From: Protonemura montana
Lineage: Eukaryota; Arthropoda; Insecta; Plecoptera; Nemouridae
Assembly: GCA_947568835.1 (NCBI GenBank)
Contig: OX387602.1
Location: forward strand, 62,001 to 126,000
DNA: 64,000 nt
Direction: 5' to 3'
Shown: positions 55,746 to 64,000 of the stretch, piece by piece
Numbering within the stretch: position 1 is the stretch's first letter
Layout of the letters: the number at the start of each line of letters is the position of its first letter
Position numbers and translations under genes: made by a program
The notes under the pieces: model-generated
The model's database searches: none
The model's input: the letters and a program-made list of their open reading frames with translations, nothing else
Told to the model about the DNA's origin: nothing

Positions 55746-57869
55746 GTCTAAGCGCAAGGGAGTCAGTGCTGAGGAGAAACGGACTCGGATGCTGCAGATA
55801 TTCTACGAGAAGAAAGAGTTCTTCCAGCTTAAGGTATGTTTGCAGTGACAAGCTATTGCCAAGCAAAGAGACAGTTTGAATTTCACAGACAAGTGTTTGT
55901 TTGGACGCTACTGACCAAACAGACAAACAATTTCAATTAAATTTTCAGGAAACTTTTCAAATATCTGATCTTGCATCTGGGTCATTCCACGTACCGCAAA
56001 TCAACACCACAGCTTTAAACCTGACCATTTTGTATTTAGAAAAAAAAAAATTTTTTGTGCATGAAGTAGGTGACAGAACAAGAGACGTCATGTCTCTTAA
56101 ATAATCTTTTACCATTCATGCGCAGTAGTTGTCCAATTTTACCACTTTTGGTTGCATTTTTGTTCATTCCACATCGTATGGGGAGCTAACAACACGTCCA
56201 AGATAATTAAAAATTAAAAACACCGCTGGAAAGTTAAGAAAATTTCAGATATGCAATGGTTAACAAAATGGATACAAATTAAAAACTACCCCAATTTACA
56301 ATCATTCTATCAATAAAAATTATTTTATCTTAAAAACTGGTGCGAATCACATCACGAAACTTTCAGAAAAGCTTAATCGGTTCCTTGGTGACATTCAGTT
56401 AAATTTTTGTCAAAATAAAAATATGGGCAATTGACTCTTGTTTTATTTAATTTATGATTGTTCATTAAGGGAAGTAAAATGCAGCTCATTTTACCGTTTT
56501 CAATTTCAATGATCGATACCTAACAGTAATCACTAATCATCAATATTAATGACAGACATGATTCCTCATTGAAAGCATATAAAGCATAACAACGCAGAAC
56601 GATAGTTTTTGAAGCCGCTGCTATTCTTGATTACCTTTATTTTAAGAGATCTGCAGGAGAGCTAACAAGCCAAGATTAAACATACTGCGATCTCACATCT
56701 TCTCACGAGGGCTTAAATGTAATAAAACATAATCCTTTCTTTGTGCTTCATGTAATAGTTTAATTTACTTTACAGGAATTGGAAAAAATAGCACCGAAGG
56801 AAAAGGGTATCATAGCTCAGTCGGTAAAAGAAGTCGTACAAAACTTGGTCGATGATGGGTTGGTAGACTCTGAGAAAATTGGCACGTCCATTTACTTCTG
56901 GTCTTATCCCAGGTAAACGAGTCCAGCAAAGTTGGTATAAAGCTAGCTAGACGATACTTGCGTGCAAATTCTAGTGGTGCGAGTTAAAATTTCAAGTAGA
57001 AGCATTCAGTGAAATGAAAAAATTACATTTAAAACCGGCAGCTTTTTTTTATAAAATTTGAGTTCAGGAATGAATAATGTTTTGTTGAAAAGAGTGGCTG
57101 TCATAAACGTAAATATCCATAGTGATTCAGTCCTCCTATCCCAATTATATTCTGTTGCTATGTTACTCTTTCGATGTATACTACACTAAAAAAAGGAACT
57201 TGTATTGGGCTTGTCTGGTATACAAATTAATGAGTATCAACAAAGGCGTCAGTATCAATGGCAGACAGCCATGGTGATGCTATTGGGAATATGGAGTTGT
57301 AGAATCTGTATCCTATCTAGAGGCCCAGTCTAGGCAGATATGTCCAAGAACCTAACATTTAAAAAACATGGACAAGAAGATATGTTCTGGCTTATGCAAT
57401 TCCATTAGCTTCTTAAGTTTGCAGTGAGGTTTTCAAAATATGATTGCTTCTATTGAAATCTGTTTTTCTTGTATACAGCAAAGCAAAGCACTCCAAGAAG
57501 CGCAAGCTCAACGAGATGACATCAAAGCTAGAAGAATGTAACAAAAAACTCAAGAAATCCCACGAGACCTTTGAGATTTCGAAAGTTGGTCGGGAGGAAA
57601 CTGATCAACGAACCGAAATCCTAGGCAAAATGCAAACGTTGAAGTGTGAAGAAAAAGCACTCGTTGGTGAAATACAGAAATACAAGGACTCTGATCCCGA
57701 AGTTCTGGAAAAAATGCAGGCACAATCTGCAGCAGCAAAAGACGCTGCCAACCGCTGGACTGACAATATATTTGCTATCAAGTCGTGGTGCAAAAATAAA
57801 TTTTTCATTGAAGAGGAGACTTTGGACAAGCAATTTGGAATAAGTTCCGAAATGGATTATCTGTCGTAA
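55744..57869 (+). CDS. MND1: MND1 (meiotic nuclear division protein 1)
   Basis: Three exons, 55744-55833, 56776-56912 and 57479-57869, phases agreeing, give 205 aa, the same length as human MND1. The N-terminal winged-helix part ([20 protein letters not shown], then [11 protein letters not shown] and [18 protein letters not shown]) is followed by a coiled coil (about residues 80-150). The C-terminal block is [19 protein letters not shown] ... [13 protein letters not shown]1 pairs with PSMC3IP/HOP2 to stimulate RAD51/DMC1 strand exchange in meiosis. The start is fixed by the conserved MSK beginning. Its 5' UTR must lie inside the antisense GTF2H5 coding sequence. Confidence 0.95.
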
Positions 57870-58506
57870 AAACTAATAGTGTGGCATTTTTGAAATGACA
57901 TAATCTATATGAGAATGAATACCTGATTAATGTATAAACTTACCATCCAATTAATACGCCTTTTAATACATTTACCATGTCAAAATTACAAAAATACGAT
58001 GCGAGGCCGCTGGCTAACCTCACTTTTTCCTATCAACTAGCTTCAGTAAACACCGCCTGCTATATTCCGCAGCTACCCGTCAACTGATTGAAAAATCAAC
58101 TGACCGCAATTTCCTACCAGTTTAAAACGCTGTCAAATTGACACCTGTGCCGCTAAACGTAACCAAAGCCTATATATATAGGATTATAACGTAACCGCTT
58201 TAGACGTGTTGGGTTGATTATTTTTGCTTTTCTAATTAATTTCAATCTTTATTTACTGAACATAGTTTGGTACACTAAAAAGCCTGAACCCGCACCATAA
58301 GAACTTGAAGTGTGATGTAAACATTGTAAAGTCTTATCTCTGTATTTGCCGTTCTTAGGCTGTTCCAAACTCCAAAGTCTGACCACTCAATGATCTGACA
58401 CACAAGTGACTTGCCTTTTCCCTATCTGGTTCTTGAGCTCAGGGTGGGCCAGCGTAGACGTGCTGCATTTTTCAATCATACATTTAAAGAAAGTACCTGT
58501 CGAGGT
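57870..58506. other. MND1-HADH intergenic region
   Basis: Holds the MND1 3' end and the HADH promoter region. At about 58079-58145 a segment resembles 10847-10910 (TCAACTG, AATCAA.TGACCGCAA, TCCTACCA, AAAACGCT.TCA), so it is a dispersed repeat. No other gene is seen. Confidence 0.5.
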
Positions 58507-61500
58507 ATGTCTCTGGCAATTACTGTGTTGAAGCGGTCGCTCTCGACCTCGATGATGATGCATAGTGCCATCAAGAATGTGACGGTAATAGGAGGAGGGT
58601 TGATGGGCTCGGGGATTGCTCAAGTCGCAGCTCAGACAGGTCACACAGTTACGTTAGTAGATCTCAGTGCGGAGGTGCTTCAAAAGTCTGAAGTAAACAT
58701 TCGAACCAGTCTCCAGCGAGTTGCCAAGAAAATTTTTAAGGTAGAACCATATAGTACATAAGAATATCTGCTTATAGCTATGCCTTACACCAGTGTTTCC
58801 AAAACTTTGGACATCTGTCAGACCTTCTATAATTTTTGTAACACCAAGTTCCCTTGTCAACACAATAATGTAAGGCTGACCAAATTTGAATCTTACAAAC
58901 TGTAAGCAAATAAATAAAGTATGCATAGGACAGAAAAATCTCTTCAATTTATCTCGTAATATTCGTGCACAGCGCCCCACCACAATTTAGGAAGCAATGC
59001 CTTGCACCATTGATAAGGGATAGCTTTCACCTTTCAGGCTGACCTTTATCGTTTCTACCTTCTTGTTGTGTTTCATATAAGGGCATAAAAACATAATTTT
59101 ATAAAAATATAACTTCCTTTTCTACTAGGACAAACCTGCTGATGGGGATAAGTTTTTGGCAGAAACACTAAAGAGAATCCAAACGTCTGCCAGCGTTGAG
59201 GATGCTGTCAAGGAAGCCGATCTTGTGGTTGAGGCCATCGTTGAGAATATGGACATCAAGCACAAGCTGTTTTCCAGCATTGACAAGATTGCTCCAAACC
59301 ACACTATATTTGCTTCAAACACTTCATCTTTATCCATCTCGGATATTGCTTCTGTTTCCAACAGAAAAGATCGGTGAGTTGTTTGCTTGATTTTGCCATA
59401 TTGGTGTTAAAATTACCTCAGGAGTGATTCTGTAACTTTTAATAAGATGAGAATCTTCCTTAAACGACGTTTAGAGGGGATTTTAACCAACTAGATTATT
59501 TGCCTGACAATACCGATATTCTGATAATTACAAACCATAAGTCTCAGGCAAGGCACAAAGAACGAAAAAAAAAATGTTTTTAACAAATGTATTTGCTTCT
59601 AAACAGAATGTTTGGTGAATTTAAAATACAAACAGAATGGAAAATAGGACTTCTTACTATGACCTCTAAATCAGGTTCAAATATTAAAAGGCAATTAGGG
59701 CAGATAGAAAGTAGAGACGGTTGCTAAATCAAATTTATTTTATATGACAGGTCAAAGCCTACCTATATCATCTACAAATTCAAAATCAAATTTGCTTTTT
59801 TTTTGTGTATTTAACTGTTTGTGTATTTAACTGTTTGTGTATTTAACTGTTTGTGTATTTAACTGTTTGAAAACGTCGGCTTAACAGCACTGCGATTCTA
59901 GGATTTTTTCTCAATGTCGACATCTAGCTATAGATCGAGAACTTCCGAGGTTATCGACTAATAGTTGTCGTGCGATTCTGAGACAGTGAAACGCAGATGA
60001 CGATCGAGTTTGTTCTCGATCGCCGAGACCCAGCCATTTAGAGTTCTCGTCACAGAATTATTTCGCGGGATTCCCCGGTGATTCGGATTTGTTTACTTTG
60101 TCCGTGTTGTTTAATAATTAGTTGTGATTATTTCGGTTTAACGATGCGTCAGCTTATTGGCATTGTGCTTTGAAAATAATTTTAAAATAATAAAATTATA
60201 AAATACCATACAATACCATGCAGTATAATACAATCATATATAATACCATACAATACCATACAATATCGAGATGAATCAAGTGGCTATTTTTCATCTTGCT
60301 AGCCAAGACACCAACAATATTTTTGATACTTTACTATACTAAAACACTTTCAAATCATCGTGATAAAGACGTAGCAGAATGTAAACCTAAATTTGACCAA
60401 TATAAGCCAATTCCACACGTTTTCCCTTCAGTTTTCAAGATTTTGAAAAGAATTTTACATTGGCGTTGACTTTGACGTTTGAATAGCCTAGGTTCACTGC
60501 CAAAAAGATAACTTTAAGAATTCGTTCACCTTGCTGTGGTTAAAAAAACAAAACAAATGAATGCATCTGTCACTCTTTTTGCAAAATGATTTCTATTTTA
60601 CGTAAAACGATGGCAAATAAAAGCGTTTGCGCTCAATTTCTTCAATAACTTCATAAGGCATGCATGAAAAATACTATCGAGATGCTGCGGGTGAGTAAAA
60701 GCCAAGTTTGGCAACACTTAAAAATCGAGCTGAATCGAAAGGCTCTGATTCTGCTTGCCAGCTGAGGTGCAAACATAATTATCAACATTTCACCAATAAA
60801 ACACGTTCAAATCGCCGTCAAAATGTCGTCAAGCAATGTAAAACGGAATTCTGAACCGATTGAGCCCAACTCGACGCGTTTTTAACCAAATTTCGCAATT
60901 TCTATAAGGAGTTTGCTGGAATGTTACCCCAGGCTGAGAGCTAAGTTTGTAAAGTAGTTTTGACGGTAAACACCACTCGATCGAATGCTCAACGATCCAC
61001 ATTTCGGTGCAAGTCATAATCGCACGGTGAGCTTTCGATCGGGCAGCTTTAGATCGAGAACTTGATAAAATCCTAGAATCGCACCGCAGGTAAAATAAAT
61101 GTTGGTGTAAGACCTCGCTTAAACGCCAATTTAGCTATCAAGGTTTACATGGCACTGTAGTGTCTTAACAAGCATTGTGTTGACTGGGCTGCATGCAGAG
61201 CTAACCTTCTTTCAAGATCCTAGTCAAGCAAGGAAAGTAAGGTTACAAGGACATCATTATAAGTAGTAAAGCACTGTAGTGTCTTAACAAGCATTGTGTT
61301 GACTGGGCTGCATGCAGAGCTTACCTTCTTTCAAGATCCTAGTCAAGCAAGGAAAGTAAGGTTACAAGGACATCATTATAAGTAGTAAAGCACTGTAGTG
61401 TCTTAACAAGCATTGTGTTGACTGGGCTGCATGCAGAGCTTACCTTCTTTCAAGATCCTAGTCAAGCAAGGAAAGTAAGGTTACAAGGACATCATTATAA

Positions 61501-62584
61501 GTAGTAAAGCACTGTAGTGTCTTAACAAGCATTGTGTTGACTGGGCTGCATGCAGAGCTTACCTTCTTTCAAGATCCTAGTCAAGCAAGGAAAGTAAGGT
61601 TACAAGGACATCATTATAAGTAGTAAAGCAGCCTGACAATGGTTTGTCTCGTCATGTGCAGTTTCGGTGGACTCCACTTCTTCAACCCGGTGCCGATGAT
61701 GAAGCTGCTTGAGGTGATCCGCATCCCAGAGACATCGGATGAGTCGTACAATAAGATGATGGCATGGGGTAGGTCAACATTTCTGTCACTATGACAACAT
61801 TATGTCTGGCTTTCTACAGCTCTATGTAGTTTTTTCCCAGCTCGTCTCAAATCTCTTGACGTACTCAACTGACTGCCCCGGTTTATGAGTCACTTTGCTG
61901 AACCAAACAAGAAATATTCAGATCTTTGAGTCAGTGGGCCAAGACATTTTAGTTATCTATAAAGCAACACAAACTCTCGTAAAAAAAGCTAAAGGCTGAA
62001 GGCTATGTGCTGTGCCCCTGATCCCAGGCAAGGCTTTGTGCTGTGCTCCTGATCCCAGGCAAGGCTATGTGCTGTGCTCCTGATCCTGGACAAGGCTATG
62101 GACTATGAACCCCATTCTTGTCTCCAGGCAAGGCTATGGGCAAGACGTGCATCACATGCAAGGATACGCCCGGCTTTGTGGTGAACCGCCTCCTGGTCCC
62201 GATGCTGGCCGAGGCCGCTCGTCTGCTAGAGCGAGGTGACGCAACGGCCAGGGATATCGACACGGCCATGAAGCTCGGAGCCGGGTATCCGATGGGCCCG
62301 TTCGAACTCGCTGACTACGTTGGCAACGACACCACCAAGTTCATACTTGACGGTTGGTACACATTTAATTTCTCCTTGGAGATCTTTGTTTTACTCACGA
62401 TGATGGCATCCCTTTATCATGCGTTAAAGTTAAATTGAGATACATTTTATTTTCTGTTCCAGGCTGGCACAAGAAGTTCCCAGAGAATCCTCTGTTCAAA
62501 CCAGTAGCAATCCTGGACAAGCTTGTCCAGGAAGGGAAGTTAGGATTGAAGTCAGGGGAAGGATTCTACAGCTACAAGAAATGA
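58507..62584 (+). CDS. HADH: HADH, mitochondrial 3-hydroxyacyl-CoA dehydrogenase
   Basis: Five exons, 58507-58740, 59129-59373, 61662-61768, 62128-62352 and 62463-62584, with agreeing phases, give 310 aa (human 314). The first about 24 residues ([20 protein letters not shown]) look like a mitochondrial targeting peptide. A Rossmann motif follows ([18 protein letters not shown]). [14 protein letters not shown] contains the catalytic pair His165-Glu177. The C-terminal domain has [15 protein letters not shown] and [18 protein letters not shown]. It oxidises L-3-hydroxyacyl-CoA with NAD+ in short/medium-chain beta-oxidation. Intron 2 holds a 1.2-kb transposon and a 119-bp repeat; intron 3 holds decoy acceptor repeats. 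A start further upstream in frame is possible, but the homology begins here. Confidence 0.96.
59802..59870. repeat. 17-bp repeat, 4 units, in HADH intron 2
   Basis: TTTGTGTATTTAACTGT repeated four times in tandem, just left of the 1.2-kb inverted-repeat element. Confidence 0.85.
59884..61091. mobile_element. 1.2-kb DNA transposon with short inverted repeats, HADH intron 2
   Basis: The left end, CAGCACTGCGATTCTAGGAT, is mirrored at the right end (complement reads CTGCGGTGCGATTCTAGGAT). AGATCGAGAAC lies near both ends. The interior is AT-rich with an ATACCATACA simple repeat (60205-60265) and no transposase, so it is non-autonomous. I cannot place it in a superfamily, and no clear target duplication is visible. 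Confidence 0.6.
61152..61627. repeat. 119-bp tandem repeat, 4 units, before HADH exon 3
   Basis: Four nearly identical 119-bp units start at 61152, 61271, 61390 and 61509 (GCACTGTAGTGTCTTAACAA at the start, ATCATTATAAGTAGTAAA at the end). The last ends 34 bp before HADH exon 3. The near identity implies recent amplification. Confidence 0.95.
62001..62127 (+). repeat. 31-bp repeat with decoy 3' splice sites before HADH exon 4
   Basis: Units of 31 bp (GGCTATGTGCTGTGCTCCTG plus ATCCCAGGCAA) start at 62001, 62032, 62063 and 62094. Two of them contain CCCAG|GCAAGGCT, the same as the real acceptor and exon start at 62124-62136 (CCAG|GCAAGGCTATG). The real site differs in having a better pyrimidine tract (CCCCATTCTTGTCTCCAG). 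Confidence 0.9.
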
Positions 62585-62723
62585 AAGAAATGAAGCAAGC
62601 ACCAAACTAAATTTTCATGGACTGGGTCATCGAGTCTGCTTGCTGACCATCTGGAGAATCACTTAATATTATCTTCTGAGTTCTGTTATCAATATTTTTA
62701 CAAATTACATTTGTTTTACTTAT

Positions 62724-62729
62724 CAATAA
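62724..62729 (+). terminator. HADH polyadenylation signal AATAAA
   Basis: AATAAA lies 140 nt after the HADH stop in TTATCAATAAATCAG, the first clear polyadenylation signal downstream. Cleavage would be expected 10-30 nt later. Confidence 0.65.
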
Positions 62730-62759
62730 ATCAGCTGAAACGAAGATTGTGTTTACATG

Positions 62760-64000
62760 TTTGAGCTCGTATCTGGGTGAAACTGGGCCTTCAAATATTT
62801 TATCAGTTTTTATTTTCGACGTGACTACGTCTTATAGCACAGTATATAGGGAGGCATGTACAAATTTTTTCTCTGTAAGACCAATGTTAAATTACGCAAA
62901 ATGGCAAATGTGTAACAAGCCCTACAGCCTACAGGAAGCGATGGTCAGAGTGTGATTTATTATCATTCAATAGTTCAGGTAATTCTCTATAGTTAGTTTT
63001 TTTTTTTATTTTCGTTAAACTAAATATTGGAGGCGTGAGAGGAGGCGGCGTTTTTAGCACTCGTCATTAGACTAATGCAAAATAAAATATATATATCGCA
63101 AGATGACACTTCCATCCCAATCTGTAAAGTCCTTCAGCATGTAAATTAGATATGAAAACACAACCCAAATAAAGAGAGATGTAAAACAGACCTTTTTTCG
63201 AGGACTCCGTCCAGGGTTCCAGTCCTGGTACAAGAGAACCTGTCACTCAAACAACGGCGCCAACCCCCGGCATGTGAACTAGATGTTAGAAACATTTCCA
63301 ATACACAGTGGCGTTGAACAAGCACACGTATTGTTGACTTGTTGAATCATCTCAAATGAAGATCGTTTATGGTTTTGATGGTTTCTTACATGTGAAGTAT
63401 GGTCAGTACCGTAGTTGACCTACGGGCCAACGCGGTAGTTGAACGTAGTCACGCTTAAATCTCGGCCGTGTCAAGAAGATACAGCTACATCCATTTTTTT
63501 TAGAAACTTATTTTAATTCCCTGTATTTTTCTAACTATTAATCCATTGTAAAGTGCCTAGCATTACCACTATCTTCTTGCCATATTTAACAAATAACCTG
63601 GAAAACAATTCATTTTGACAGGTGGGCAAACAATAATTTAGCAGAATATGTACAAACAAACAGGTAACCAATTAAAATTGTGTTTTCAACCAAGTTTAAG
63701 CAGCATTTAACAAAGTACATGTCTGTTATTACTCGACTTCTGCAAGGTATTTGTTTTCATATTTATCTGTATGATTTGGGGAAGTTTTAGTCTAACCAAT
63801 GCAAATCTTAAAATAGTTAAAATCCCTCGCCCCTCTCTGACTGCAATAACGAGGAAGTCACTTCGAGTGGAATCGAAACCAGTTGTAAAATAGTTTAAGA
63901 GTGGTTCAGCACCATCAAAAAGGGCCCATCATTTCTCTGGTTCCTAAAATTAAACATCAAGATTTTACGCATCATTTTATATATTTTGCATAAAGTGTTA
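62760..64000. other. No gene seen to the right edge
   Basis: AT-rich sequence with a TA repeat near 63086 and a T run near 63000. A GGGTTCCAGTCC near 63214 recalls a tRNA B box but lacks a tRNA fold. No exon is recognisable on either strand. Confidence 0.4.

Noticed and set aside
63205-63240. Possible tRNA or tRNA-derived SINE (GGGTTCCAGTCC resembles a B box)
   Set aside because: No A box at the right distance and no cloverleaf can be drawn.

Overview
This is nuclear DNA of an invertebrate animal. The host genes are split by GT-AG introns and all have recognisable animal orthologues. The rest is dominated by transposons and tandem repeats. The order of host genes is: ZFAND4 (minus, 4714-10243), EIF2B4 (minus, 29282-41465), ZNHIT1 (minus, 53051-55500), GTF2H5 (minus, 55539-55745), MND1 (plus, 55744-57869) and HADH (plus, 58507-62584). 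The sequence does not fix the phylum. A cnidarian or another soft-bodied marine invertebrate is a reasonable guess. The very tight GTF2H5-ZNHIT1 spacing would suit a lineage with spliced-leader trans-splicing, but that is inference.

Layout. 1-1979: 91-bp satellite whose unit resembles the 3' half of 5S rRNA. 2009-3947: broken Ty3/gypsy retroelement. 4.6-10.2 kb: ZFAND4 with several intronic minisatellites. 11.0-11.75 kb: 17-bp array. 12.3-13.0 kb: relic of a CXC-motif protein. 13.1-28.6 kb: a hAT transposase relic split by a full-length Polinton/Maverick (14851-28278). 28.6-41.5 kb: EIF2B4, whose introns hold a 13-bp array, a short hAT element, a 65-bp array made of copies of its own exon end, and a Harbinger-like element. 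43-48.3 kb: LINE and hAT relics. 48.9-51.8 kb: 66-bp array. 52.7-62.6 kb: compact cluster ZNHIT1/GTF2H5/MND1, then HADH. The last 1.4 kb shows no gene.

The Polinton is the major complete system. It is 13,428 bp, bounded by a perfect 6-bp target duplication (CCCATG) and inverted repeats of about 0.84 kb. It encodes a spliced, zinc-finger-bearing protein-primed DNA polymerase B, a packaging-type ATPase, two proteins of unassigned role, a chromodomain integrase, a penton-like minor capsid protein, a small basic pVI/core-like protein, a double-jelly-roll-type major capsid protein and an adenain-like protease. A short gene at the right end faces the other way. The genes from ATPase to major capsid run head-to-tail with gaps of at most about 40 nt and two ATGA overlaps, so this is a virus-like self-synthesising element. 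All its reading frames look open.

Tandem arrays make up roughly a fifth of the window (my hand estimate). Several have copied gene boundaries: 31 copies of an EIF2B4 exon end plus 5' splice site, decoy 3' splice sites before HADH exon 4, a repeat carrying the ZFAND4 stop codon, and a pentanucleotide repeat that forms a ZFAND4 splice donor. Another compact arrangement is the MND1 and GTF2H5 start codons, which overlap on opposite strands inside one CATG.
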